From the NCBI GenBank assembly GCA_016784735.1, contig JADHUC010000079.1, positions 1 to 39,753 of the forward strand: a stretch of DNA of 39,753 bases. The letters are read 5' to 3'. The position numbers and the translations under genes are program-made. This DNA is from Pirellulaceae bacterium (GTDB lineage Bacteria; Planctomycetota; Planctomycetia; Pirellulales; Pirellulaceae). The notes beneath the pieces are model-generated. The model made no database searches, was not told the DNA's origin, and was given only the letters and a program-made list of their open reading frames with translations. Shown piece by piece: positions 30,213 to 38,982 of the stretch; position 1 is the stretch's first letter, and each line of letters begins with the position of its first letter.

Positions 30213-32257
30213 GCGAATCGCGGTTTGACATGCGAGAGCTGACGGAACTGATCGACATGATACGTGACGAGCAGATCACGGTCGAACAGGTCGCCCGACT
30301 GGAGGAGATCCTCGCCGAACACGAGGATGCACGTCGCTACTATCGGCGAGCGATGCGGTTGCACGGTTACCTGGAACAGAACGCGGCCTCGATCCAACTC
30401 GCGAACGAAGCCGGGCAATTGGCCCGAACGCCTTGGGGCCGGCCGTTGGCGGGCCCCGTCAAGCTTGCCCGACGGCGCAAGTGGGCCCGGTGGGGCGCTG
30501 CGGCCGCAGCCCTTGCCGTATGCCTGGTCCTTGGCGCATGGCTTGTGCGGCTGGCGATCTGGGGAGGCGACCAGCGGCAGGAGGACCAGGCCCAGCGCCT
30601 CGTCGACCCTTCCGAGCACCCGAGCATCGCTTTGAGCCGCGCATGGAAGATCAAGCAGACAGGCAACGCAGATTTCTCCATCGTCGAAGAGACCGTCGTT
30701 CGGCTTGACCGGGGCGAGCTATGGATCGCGTCTGTAGACGGCGAATCGGCTTCCACGCTTCGAGTACAAACACCCGCTGGCGATGTCACCGCATCCGGCA
30801 CACAGTTTCTCGTTGGCTTTCATCATGTACCCATTCAGTCGGAAGGAGAAGGACCCATGAAGTCTCTTGCCCGTGTTTTTGTGCTTTCCGGGATCGTTAC
30901 GCTGACCAACGCTCACGGCACGGCGACGGGCGGCGAAAACGAGTTGCTTGCTACCACCGGGCAGTCGGCGCCGACCAAACAAGTGGTTCAGGCGAACTCG
31001 GCATTCGCCATCGACATGTATCGCCAGTTGGCAAAGGAAAACGCTGGCAAGAACCTGTCGTTCTCGCCATATTCGATCAGCATCGCTCTGACAATGACCG
31101 CCGAAGGTGCGCGCGGGACGACGGCCCAGGAAATGGGGCAGGTGCTCTGCTGGCCGGAGGCCATGAGACGCGCCGGCAGCGACGCCCAAACGATCCCCTG
31201 GGCGACTTCGACCGTGCATAGCGGGTTGTCATCGCTGAGCCAGATGCTTAACCGGCAGCAGGATACGCGGGAGAAGGAAAAGGCTCCGTACGAGCTGAGT
31301 ATTGCCAACGCTCTCTGGGGCGAGAGAACCTATCCGTTCAATTCGGAATTCGTGAACACCGTTACCGACGCATACGACACGGGCGTGTTGCGAATGGTGG
31401 ACTTTAAGAGCAACTTCCAGCAGCAACGGCTGATCATCAACCAATGGGTGGCGGACCAGACCAACCTGCGGATCAAGGACCTCTTGCCGGAGAATTCAGT
31501 CAGCACATTTACCCGTTTGGTGCTGGCCAACGCGGTTTACTTCAAGGGCGACTGGAAGACCCCCTTTGACGAGAAGTGGACCGAAGAGGAGGATTTCACG
31601 TTGACGGACGGGGGCACGGTGAAGGTCCCAATCATGCGCAACTACTCCATGCCGTCCGTTCGCTACGGCGCGTTCACGGCCGAGGGCGCGCTGTTCGATA
31701 CCCCGAAGACGATTCGCCGGGGCGAGCCCCCGGTCGCGCAGTATCCCGATGAGAACGGCTTCGCCGTGGTCGAGTTGCCCTACGAGGGCGACGAACTGGG
31801 CATGGTCGTGATTGCACCGAACCGGCCCGACGGACTGAAGGAGCTCGAACAGCTTCTGGACAGTAGGGGGCTCGACCGTTGGATCAGTCAACTAGACAAG
31901 CGCAAAGTGGCCGTGTATCTGCCGAGATTCAAGGCCGAGACAGATTACGATCTGGTCGAGACCCTTTCGGCCCTGGGAATGGGGAGCGCCTTCAATCCGC
32001 GGGCCGATTTTAGCGGGATGACCTCCACGGGATCCAGGGACCTCTACATCTCTGGTGTGTTCCACAAGGCGTTTGTGGATGTCAACGAGGAAGGCACCGA
32101 AGCGGCGGCCGCCACGGCAGTCGGGACCTTCGGGGGCGGTAGGCCGGACTCTTGGCCATTCATCCCCAGCCTTCACGCCGACCGGCCGTTCTTGTACCTG
32201 ATCCGCGATGTCCGCAGCGGCACCATCCTGTTCCTGGGCCGAGTCCTGGAACCGTAG
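30209..32257 (+). CDS. FecR-like anti-sigma membrane protein fused to a serpin
   Basis: 682 residues from GTG 30209, with GGAGG seven nt upstream and a 4-nt overlap with the sigma stop. Residues 1-65 are a helical cytoplasmic anti-sigma-like part (DMRELTELIDMIRDEQITVE, then ARRYYRRAMRLHGYLEQ). Residues about 92-118 are one membrane helix. Residues about 130-255 are a FecR-like domain (VRLDRGELWIASVDG, RVQTPAGDVTASGTQFLVGF, VFVLSGIVTLTNAHG). Residues about 258-682 are a full serpin: NSAFAIDMYRQLAKENAGKN, NLSFSPYSISIALTMTAEGA, RLVLANAVYFKGDWKTPFDE, and hinge VNEEGTEAAAATA at about 625, ending DRPFLYLIRD, GTILFLGRV. The small-residue hinge is that of inhibitory serpins. A protease-sensing anti-sigma factor is inferred. 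Confidence 0.9.
   Translation: MSESRFDMRELTELIDMIRDEQITVEQVARLEEILAEHEDARRYYRRAMRLHGYLEQNAASIQLANEAGQLARTPWGRPLAGPVKLARRRKWARWGAAAAALAVCLVLGAWLVRLAIWGGDQRQEDQAQRLVDPSEHPSIALSRAWKIKQTGNADFSIVEETVVRLDRGELWIASVDGESASTLRVQTPAGDVTASGTQFLVGFHHVPIQSEGEGPMKSLARVFVLSGIVTLTNAHGTATGGENELLATTGQSAPTKQVVQANSAFAIDMYRQLAKENAGKNLSFSPYSISIALTMTAEGARGTTAQEMGQVLCWPEAMRRAGSDAQTIPWATSTVHSGLSSLSQMLNRQQDTREKEKAPYELSIANALWGERTYPFNSEFVNTVTDAYDTGVLRMVDFKSNFQQQRLIINQWVADQTNLRIKDLLPENSVSTFTRLVLANAVYFKGDWKTPFDEKWTEEEDFTLTDGGTVKVPIMRNYSMPSVRYGAFTAEGALFDTPKTIRRGEPPVAQYPDENGFAVVELPYEGDELGMVVIAPNRPDGLKELEQLLDSRGLDRWISQLDKRKVAVYLPRFKAETDYDLVETLSALGMGSAFNPRADFSGMTSTGSRDLYISGVFHKAFVDVNEEGTEAAAATAVGTFGGGRPDSWPFIPSLHADRPFLYLIRDVRSGTILFLGRVLEP
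30841..30859 (+). promoter_or_regulatory. Internal Shine-Dalgarno and ATG inside the FecR-serpin gene
   Basis: GGAAGGAGAAGG stands four nt before an in-frame ATG (30857) at residue 217. A product starting there would begin MKSLARVFVLSGIVTLTNAH, which has signal-peptide character, and would contain the whole serpin domain. The same residues also fit the FecR fold, so the site may be fortuitous. Confidence 0.4.
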
Positions 32258-32310
32258 GGCTCGATCCATCGTGCAGTCGTTCACTGGGGCTGACTTGCTC
32301 CGTTGGACTC

Positions 32311-32338
32311 CGTTCGGATATGAGTTGAAAGCCGAACG
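32311..32338. terminator. Possible weak bidirectional hairpin between converging genes
   Basis: CGTTCGG (32311-32317) pairs with CCGAACG (32332-32338) between the convergent FecR-serpin and HEAT genes. No T run follows, so termination is uncertain. Confidence 0.25.
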
Positions 32339-32425
32339 AGAAGCCCGCAACCGAGTCTGTCTCTGCCAGATCCAATCCAGAACAAAACAGGCGTACCGGA
32401 ACACTCCAGATCGCGGCTCTTCGAA

Positions 32426-34762
32426 CTACTCCGGCTCGGCCCGCTGCTGAACCCCGTCAATGATCTTCCGGGCTGCGGCGGCAAAGGCGGTGTGGTCGGT
32501 GTGATGCTCTTGAACTGCGGCGCGGACACGGTCGCACAGTCGGGCTTTGGCACGCTGACGAATCGGCCCGTCCGGCGACTCTTGCCACCAGATGTACAGC
32601 AGCGTTAGCCCTTCCTTGATGACCGGGGATTTCGGGGGAATATCAAGCTTGCGGAGTTCCTGCAACTGCTGTTCTGTCAGGCCGGATTCCTTTGCCCGAT
32701 CGGGCGACTTCAGAATCGCTCGCACGTCCTTGGCCGCCTGATAAGTCGGGCGGTGTGCCTCGGATGGCGAGAAGGTAACGCTTCCGCCATTCCGATCCCA
32801 CGATTCCTGAAAGAACCCGCACCTGACGGTCGCTTGGGTCTCGCCTTCGCCTTTCAGCGTTGACAACGTCGGCGTGAAATCGATCGGTGGATCCGTCTCC
32901 AGAAGCGGAACCGGCTGCAAGGGCCACGCATTCGACTCCGGTATGGGACCGGCAAGGCCACGCAGGATCTTCAAGGTTTTACGGTTGTTTTCGTATTCCT
33001 CTGGCGTTCCCTTGGAGTTCGGATCGTAGACGTACTTGAATTTGGGAGCGCCTTTGGCGTACTCGGCGTTGTGCAAAATCCAGAAGTTCCTGTGACTCCA
33101 AGGCACCTCGAAATCAAGGCAACTCAGGAGAACCGGAAATGCCCTGTCACCGCCCCAGACTCGAACGAGACTAAGTGAATCAAGCCACTCGCGGCTGTTG
33201 TGACGACGGCACATCAGGATCGGCAACAGCCAATCCGGGTCCAGCGGACTGCGGAGATCCGTGACCAGTGCGTGGACAACCTGATAACGGAAGGCCAAGT
33301 CCGAGGAATCCACGTGTCGACGGAGTGCGGTCACTGCTCCCGAGCCTCCGAAATGGACCAGAGCCGAGACGGCCGCAGACCGCAACTCGGTGGAGCCCTC
33401 GTCGAGCGTTCGTGAAAGCACCGGGAGACCGCGTTTGGATTTCGACACGCCGAGGGCCACAATCCCTGCTTCCTTCACGGGCGACTGTTCGCGATCCAAT
33501 GCATCGAGCAACGCGTCGATACTGAGCTCCTGCGGCATCCGTCCTAACGCGGAACATGCCGCAACGCGGATGGCGGGATCGGCATCTGACAGGCGGGCCA
33601 GAGCTACGTCCAGAGCAGCTTCGCCCGGTGCCAACGGCAATGCCGCCAGCGCCGCGGTCCGCTGAGCGGTCGTGCCGGTCCTCGCGTACTCATCCAACCT
33701 GGGAACGGCGTCGTCCTGCCCAAAGCGAGCAATCGAGGCCATGACCTCCGGCAGACGGTCATCTGGGGTTTCAGCAACCTCTGTCTGCAGTTCATCCAGA
33801 ACGGAGGCCACTCGTTCCGGCTCGCGGCCCAGGATCGTGAATGGGAACGTCGACTTGATCACCGGCTTGCGTGGGCCGTCGATGTTGGTATGCGGCTCGT
33901 CGAAGGCGAAGCTGCAGGTCACCTTGTACCGGCCAGGACCGGCGATCGTTCGGAATCTACTCAGATCAATCGCATAAGTGAAGTTCTGACCGCCGGGCGT
34001 GATGATCTCGTACCGGCCCATGCCTCCGAAATTCGGAGCGTTGGCATGCGGGTCTGGCAGTTCGTTGCCGTCCGTGTCAGTCACATTGATCTTGATGCGG
34101 TCGTGGCGACCGGTGCCTCGACTATCCCCGCCGAACATGAATTCGAAATCCGCTATGCCGACATTGCCAACGCTCATAGTCAATGTCATTGGTTCGCCCC
34201 AAACGATCCGGGGCTTGACGGGAATGAACCCGGCGCGCAGGACAATGCGATCAGATCCCTCTTTCGTTTCCACCGGATAGTCGGCCAGATACTCTCGCAG
34301 CTCTTCGGGAATCCGTGGCATGGGGCCGCGCGGCGGATCGATCCCGAGACCGGTTTCCGACTTGTGCACAACCAACTCCCGCTGACGGTCGAACTCGATC
34401 TCAATCCACTGCCCTTCGCCGATTGCGTAATTGAGGAAACGTGAATAGCGCTCCAGTTTCGGGAACCGATCGGGGGCTCCCAGCAGATTCAGCACTTGCG
34501 ATCGTGGTGTACCTTGTTTGATCAGCGGATAGAGGACTTTGGCTGCACGGGATCGTGCCGTCCAGTCATCGCGAGACCTTGTGAACACCCGCTTCGCCCG
34601 CTCGATCTCTTCCGGTTCCGACGGACTATCGCTCTGTGCGAATCCGATCGTCGTACCGAGAGCAAACGCCACCATTGCTGACGACAAGCCGACGACCAAT
34701 CCCTTGCTGCGCCAGCCGAGTCGCGAGGTCCGATTGCGCCGTTGATCGATGAATGCACTCAT
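32426..34762 (-). CDS. Exported HEAT-repeat protein
   Basis: 778 residues from ATG 34762 (GGGAGAGG five nt upstream). A basic N-terminus and a hydrophobic segment (about 22-42, LVVGLSSAMVAFALGTTIGF, then AQSD) indicate export or membrane anchoring. Residues about 78-100 (LIKQGTPRSQVLNLLGAPDR) resemble the SmpA/BamE-type motif. A beta-rich region follows to about residue 320. HEAT/PBS-lyase-like repeats occupy about 345-500 (ALARLSDADPAIRVAACSAL, LVHFGGSGAVTALRRHV). The C-terminal part is alpha/beta with no family I recognise. It is probably a protein-binding scaffold. It converges with the FecR-serpin gene and is divergent from the ceramidase-like gene. Confidence 0.83.
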   Translation of the reverse strand: MSAFIDQRRNRTSRLGWRSKGLVVGLSSAMVAFALGTTIGFAQSDSPSEPEEIERAKRVFTRSRDDWTARSRAAKVLYPLIKQGTPRSQVLNLLGAPDRFPKLERYSRFLNYAIGEGQWIEIEFDRQRELVVHKSETGLGIDPPRGPMPRIPEELREYLADYPVETKEGSDRIVLRAGFIPVKPRIVWGEPMTLTMSVGNVGIADFEFMFGGDSRGTGRHDRIKINVTDTDGNELPDPHANAPNFGGMGRYEIITPGGQNFTYAIDLSRFRTIAGPGRYKVTCSFAFDEPHTNIDGPRKPVIKSTFPFTILGREPERVASVLDELQTEVAETPDDRLPEVMASIARFGQDDAVPRLDEYARTGTTAQRTAALAALPLAPGEAALDVALARLSDADPAIRVAACSALGRMPQELSIDALLDALDREQSPVKEAGIVALGVSKSKRGLPVLSRTLDEGSTELRSAAVSALVHFGGSGAVTALRRHVDSSDLAFRYQVVHALVTDLRSPLDPDWLLPILMCRRHNSREWLDSLSLVRVWGGDRAFPVLLSCLDFEVPWSHRNFWILHNAEYAKGAPKFKYVYDPNSKGTPEEYENNRKTLKILRGLAGPIPESNAWPLQPVPLLETDPPIDFTPTLSTLKGEGETQATVRCGFFQESWDRNGGSVTFSPSEAHRPTYQAAKDVRAILKSPDRAKESGLTEQQLQELRKLDIPPKSPVIKEGLTLLYIWWQESPDGPIRQRAKARLCDRVRAAVQEHHTDHTAFAAAARKIIDGVQQRAEPE

Positions 34763-34907
34763 AACGACCTCTCCCGTCTCTTGCCAACGCCACCATCTCT
34801 CATCACCCTACCACCCGCGAGACGCGGGGGGAAGATCCTCTTGCTTGGACAGATCGTGAGATGGGGACTACAATGCCGCGTGACGTGCCAAAAGTACAAA
34901 GGAGGAA

Positions 34908-34985
34908 TGGCAGAATCATGGAGGCAGAATTATGAAACATGAGGGAAACGGAAGTGATCAAGATTCTGCCGCCATCATTCTGCCA
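34908..34985. repeat. Palindromic element with GGCAGAAT half-sites
   Basis: Arms 34908-34930 and 34963-34985 are inverted repeats matching at 21 of 23 positions. Each arm contains two direct copies of GGCAGAAT spaced 14 bp apart. The element ends about 75 nt before the ceramidase-like start and may form a hairpin in its leader. It has the look of a dispersed mobile repeat. Confidence 0.65.
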
Positions 34986-35060
34986 ACTCGCGGCAAGTTC
35001 GTTCCGAAGGACCAAGGGAAGAATACAAATCGGCTCCGTGAAGCAAAAGGAGAGACATCT

Positions 35061-36518
35061 ATGACCGGGACCGAACTAACGATGACGCGCCGTGGTTTCT
35101 TCGGTGCGGCGTCCGTGGCGGCGGCGCCGTTGGTCGCGCTGGGATCGGCGGCGGAACCGCGGCGGCTTCGAGCGGGTGCGGCGACCAGCAACATCACGTT
35201 GCCGCTGGGAGCGGCCAATGGTGGCGTCATCGCCCGCGGCGGTCTGGCCAAGCATACCCATGACGAACTCCACGTCCGCTGCCTTGCTTTGGACGATGGC
35301 CGGACCCGAATTGCCTTCGCCATTTGCGATCTGCGAATGGTTGGCCGCGAGGTTGTTGAAAAAGTCAAGGAGTTGGTGCACGAGGCAACGGGATTACCGC
35401 CGGAGAACCTGCTAATCTCCGCGACGCACACTCACGCCGCTCCGGCGGTGATCGGAATGCACACGTCCGACGTCGATCACTGGTATCGCGATTTCGTAGC
35501 CGCCCGCATCGCCGACGGAGTGCGTCGAGCGATCACGAATCTGGCCCCGGCTCGGATCGGTTGGGTGGTCGGCTCGGTGCCGGAACACGTCTTCAATCGC
35601 CGCTGGTTCATGCGCGATGGCTCGATCCCTCCCGATCCGTTTGGAGGGCAGACGGACCGCGTGCGGATGAATCCACCGCGGACCAGTGAGGATCTGGTGA
35701 AACCTGCCGGACCGTTCGATCCGGAACTGGCGATCGTGAGCGTACAACATGCCGACGGCCGACCGCTGGCGCTGCTTGCCAACTACAGCCTGCACTACAT
35801 CGGCGGCTACGCTGGAGGGCATGTCAGCGCAGATTATTTCGCCATCTTCGCCGATCGGATTCAGCAGTTGATCGGCGCCGACCGGCTCGCTCCACCATTT
35901 GTTGCCATGATGTCCAACGGAACCAGCGGCGACATCAACAATATCGACTTCCGGAAACCGTCGCAGAGGTACCAGCCGTGGACTCGGATGCGCGAAGTGG
36001 CCTACGATGTGGCGGACGAGGCATTTCGAGTCTACAGGCAAATCAAGTACCGCGATGACGCTCCGCTTGCCGCTTGCACGACGGAGTTGAAGCTTGGCGT
36101 CCGCCGGCCCGATGCGCAGCGCATCGAGTGGGCTCGCGGCATCTTGAAAGAGGACACGAATCCCACTCGGCTCACGCGGCCGGAAATCTACGCCAGCGAA
36201 GCGTTGGAACTGGCCAAGTTCCCGGAGGAGGTTCCGGTCCTGCTCCAGGCGTTCCGCATCGGCGAACTTGGCATTGCGGCGGTTCCGTGCGAAGTGTTCG
36301 CCGAGACGGGCTTGGCCATCAAGGCCGGCAGCCCGCTACGTCCGACGTTCACGATTGAATTAGCCAATGGATACAACGGGTACCTGCCTACGCCCGAGCA
36401 ACACGAATTGGGCGGCTACGAAACTTGGCCTGCCCGTTCGTCGTATCTTGAGGTGCAAGCCGAACGGAAGATCCGCGATGCGGCGCTGGAACTGTTGAAA
36501 CGAACGATGGAACCGTGA
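35061..36518 (+). CDS. Tat-exported neutral/alkaline ceramidase-like hydrolase
   Basis: 485 residues from ATG 35061 (AAGGAGA upstream; the frame is open to 34932 without family similarity). MTGTELTMTRRGFFGAASVA is a twin-arginine signal (RRGFF). The mature part follows the neutral/alkaline non-lysosomal ceramidase N-terminal pattern: AGAATSNITLPLG, GGLAKHTHDELHVRCLALDD, ISATHTHAAPAVIG (zinc histidines), LANYSLHYIGGY and MMSNGTSGDINNID. The family hydrolyses the amide of ceramide, but many planctomycete homologues have unknown substrates. At 485 residues it lacks the immunoglobulin-like C-terminal domain of canonical ceramidases. It is exported folded and heads the second enzyme run. Confidence 0.87.
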   Translation: MTGTELTMTRRGFFGAASVAAAPLVALGSAAEPRRLRAGAATSNITLPLGAANGGVIARGGLAKHTHDELHVRCLALDDGRTRIAFAICDLRMVGREVVEKVKELVHEATGLPPENLLISATHTHAAPAVIGMHTSDVDHWYRDFVAARIADGVRRAITNLAPARIGWVVGSVPEHVFNRRWFMRDGSIPPDPFGGQTDRVRMNPPRTSEDLVKPAGPFDPELAIVSVQHADGRPLALLANYSLHYIGGYAGGHVSADYFAIFADRIQQLIGADRLAPPFVAMMSNGTSGDINNIDFRKPSQRYQPWTRMREVAYDVADEAFRVYRQIKYRDDAPLAACTTELKLGVRRPDAQRIEWARGILKEDTNPTRLTRPEIYASEALELAKFPEEVPVLLQAFRIGELGIAAVPCEVFAETGLAIKAGSPLRPTFTIELANGYNGYLPTPEQHELGGYETWPARSSYLEVQAERKIRDAALELLKRTMEP

Positions 36519-36561
36519 CGCTCCGTCCAAAATAACAACCCGCTTCGCGACAGCCATTCCT

Positions 36562-36632
36562 AATTCGTTGCCGCCCTGAATTCGTTGGGAGAAAAGGAAA
36601 TGTTCCCAGCGAATTCAGGGCGGCAACGAATT
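36562..36632. repeat. Palindromic element between ceramidase-like and TIM-barrel genes
   Basis: Arms 36562-36584 and 36610-36632 are perfect 23-bp inverted repeats, extended inward by TTGGGA/TCCCA. The hairpin starts 44 nt after the ceramidase-like stop and could terminate transcription. Unlike the REPIN-like elements it lacks a GTAG head. Confidence 0.7.
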
Positions 36633-36667
36633 GGCCGAGTAACGCCGTTCAGAACAGGGGCAAGACG

Positions 36668-38953
36668 ATGAAGCAAACGATGGAAAACAACAGGCCGGTA
36701 ATTCGCGGGATCCTTCTTATGTGTGCGGGCCTTCTCGTGACGCCTTGGTTGCCAGCCGCCGAATTGCCGCCGACCGAAGGCCGGACAAATCTGGCATTGG
36801 GCCAAACCGTTGTGTTTGCACCCGAGCCCAATTACAGTCTCACGCAACGCAACGACACCGATGCAACCGATCTGACTGATGGTGAGCTTACCAAACGCGC
36901 CGACCGCCACATCTGGTTCGATTCGACGGCCGTCGGTTGGTCGTACGGGGGCCGAGTGAATCTGGCCGTCGACCTGGGGCGGATGGCACGAATCGACGAG
37001 GTCGCCGTCCGTCTGCTCGGCGGGTCGCCGCAAGCCGGGATCAACTTTCCTGGCTGGATTGAAGCCTTTGTGAGCGACGACGGCGAGAACTACGTCAAAG
37101 TGGCGGAGTGCTCGCGCTGGCGCCCCGGCGATTTCCAGCGTTTCGGTGTGCCCGACGATGCGGGCAAGGGGTGGATCCACTGTCTTCGATTCAAGGATCT
37201 CGCCGCCCGCGGCCGCTGGGTCGGGTTACGGATGTATGTCACCGGCTTGGCAGCAACCGACGAGCTGTATGTGTTCGACTCGCCGTTGGCAGAGACGCCG
37301 GACGGCGCGGCGCCGGGGCAGCCGAGCGATTTCAGCGTGACGCGCCCTCAGCCATACTTTCATAAACCAAACTTGGAACTCGCCACCAACATCTGCCTGC
37401 CCGTTCCCATCGGCGTGGTCATCCCCGGAGACCAAGCAAACAGTGAACCACTTGAGATGACGCTCGAGCTGCCGCCGGGGATCGAACTCTGCGGCGGGCA
37501 ACTTGCTGGGCAAGAATCGGAACAGGCCAAACCTGAGACGATGCCGGACGGCCGCCGGCGTTATCAGTTCATTGGACCAGCCAAATCGAGCACCAAGACG
37601 TTCGGACGCCTTTACTTTCAAGCCTCCGGATGGAAAGACGATCAGACCGGAAGCCTTCGCTACCGGTTCCGACATGCAGATTGGGAAAGCCCGATCGTCG
37701 AATTGCCCGTGCATGCAGTCGAGGTGCCCCGTGCACCTCGTTTGAAACGGATGATGGTCGGGCTGGGATGGTGGAACGCCAGTGCCACGGCCAAGTGGCC
37801 CGGAGCCTTAGACGCGTGGGACCAACTGGGCTTGAACAGCTTCTCGCTGTTCGCCCACTGGATGCGAGAGGACAATCCCGATTGGAAGCTGGTCGACGAA
37901 GCCCGCCGCAGAGGTTTTTCCATCGTCAATATCGCCTCGCCGCTTCATCGCATGGCGAGTCATAGGGCGAAGACGCCGGAGATCTGCGACCAGTTCGCCG
38001 ATGGCAGCGTCGGAGACAAGCTGTGCGTTTCGTACCGAGGTCAGCACTACAAGAACGAGATCCAGCGGTTCGCGGCGGCAATGGCCCGCGCTCGGCCACA
38101 CTTCGCTTCATTGGACATCGAAGTTTGGGGATGGCAGGGACCGGTAGACTGCCGCAAGTGCACACGCTGCCAAAAGGACTTTGCCGCCTCGGGCATGGAG
38201 AACTGGGAGGCGTGGCAAGTGGCCAAAGGCAACGAGATGTGGCGTGACATGGTCACAGCCGCCCGGGCCGCGATCAAGGAGGCTGGCGGCGGGCCCGAAT
38301 TCGAAATCGGCGGATATGACTTCCGCGCCGGCGGCCCCTACCAGAGCGTCTGGTCGGTCGACGACATGTATCCGCAGTGGATGCAGAGCAGTCAAGTCTC
38401 GACCTACACATGTCTGTATCCTTACCACCTTGGGCTGATCGGCGACGAGGTGCGAGAGGACCGCGCACACTTACCACAAAGCGATGTGCTGCCGTGGCTG
38501 ACACCCGGAGACGCAGGTACGTTTCCCGGCGAGAGTTTCCAATGGGCGCTGTTGGAGTGCTACTCGAACGGCGCCCGAGGTGTCTACTTCTGGTCCAGCC
38601 GCGTATGGGACTCGGAGAGCCTGATTGCCTACAACCGCGTCGTTCGTGCGATTGCGCCGGTCGAGCAAGTCCTGGTCGACGGCGAACTGGTCGGCGATGC
38701 AGCCCGCGCCGAGGCGCCGGGCCGTGTGAGCGGCATACGAAGGGGCGAAGACATGGTCCTGCTGGTTGCCGACTACTTCCGCCGGACCGACGGCACGGTC
38801 AATCTGACGCTCCAAGTGCCTGCCCGATCTGAAATCCGCGACTTGATCACCGGCGAGGTTCTATCGGCCGGGATCCAAACGGGCGAGCGTCTGGTTCCTG
38901 TGCCTTTGGGCGAAAATCAAGCTCGGCTTCTCCATGTCCACCCACTCGATTGA
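36668..38953 (+). CDS. Exported glycoside-hydrolase-like TIM-barrel protein with N-terminal discoidin-like domain
   Basis: 761 residues from ATG 36668 (AGGGG upstream). The signal peptide (about residues 9-31) contains RGILLMCAGLLVTPWLPA. Residues about 40-205 look like an F5/8 type C (discoidin) carbohydrate-binding domain: RTNLALGQTVVFAPEPNYSL, ATDLTDGEL, VNLAVDLGRMARIDEVAVRL, GENYVKVAECSRW. A beta-sandwich follows to about 370. A TIM-barrel spans about 375-690 (MMVGLGWWNASATAKWPGAL, FASLDIEVWGW, FEIGGYDFRAGGPYQ). CRKCTRC near residue 495 resembles the cysteine cluster seen in some uncharacterised barrel hydrolases. The catalytic acids cannot be assigned with confidence, and no CAZy family is named. 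Confidence 0.8.
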   Translation: MKQTMENNRPVIRGILLMCAGLLVTPWLPAAELPPTEGRTNLALGQTVVFAPEPNYSLTQRNDTDATDLTDGELTKRADRHIWFDSTAVGWSYGGRVNLAVDLGRMARIDEVAVRLLGGSPQAGINFPGWIEAFVSDDGENYVKVAECSRWRPGDFQRFGVPDDAGKGWIHCLRFKDLAARGRWVGLRMYVTGLAATDELYVFDSPLAETPDGAAPGQPSDFSVTRPQPYFHKPNLELATNICLPVPIGVVIPGDQANSEPLEMTLELPPGIELCGGQLAGQESEQAKPETMPDGRRRYQFIGPAKSSTKTFGRLYFQASGWKDDQTGSLRYRFRHADWESPIVELPVHAVEVPRAPRLKRMMVGLGWWNASATAKWPGALDAWDQLGLNSFSLFAHWMREDNPDWKLVDEARRRGFSIVNIASPLHRMASHRAKTPEICDQFADGSVGDKLCVSYRGQHYKNEIQRFAAAMARARPHFASLDIEVWGWQGPVDCRKCTRCQKDFAASGMENWEAWQVAKGNEMWRDMVTAARAAIKEAGGGPEFEIGGYDFRAGGPYQSVWSVDDMYPQWMQSSQVSTYTCLYPYHLGLIGDEVREDRAHLPQSDVLPWLTPGDAGTFPGESFQWALLECYSNGARGVYFWSSRVWDSESLIAYNRVVRAIAPVEQVLVDGELVGDAARAEAPGRVSGIRRGEDMVLLVADYFRRTDGTVNLTLQVPARSEIRDLITGEVLSAGIQTGERLVPVPLGENQARLLHVHPLD

Positions 38954-38982
38954 CGGTGATGACGAAGCAGGAGTACCGAACC

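Noticed and set aside
30857..32257. Serpin as a separate, independent gene
   Set aside because: The FecR-like reading frame runs into it without a stop, and the residues after the internal ATG still fit FecR, so I call one fused protein and report the internal start only as a possibility.
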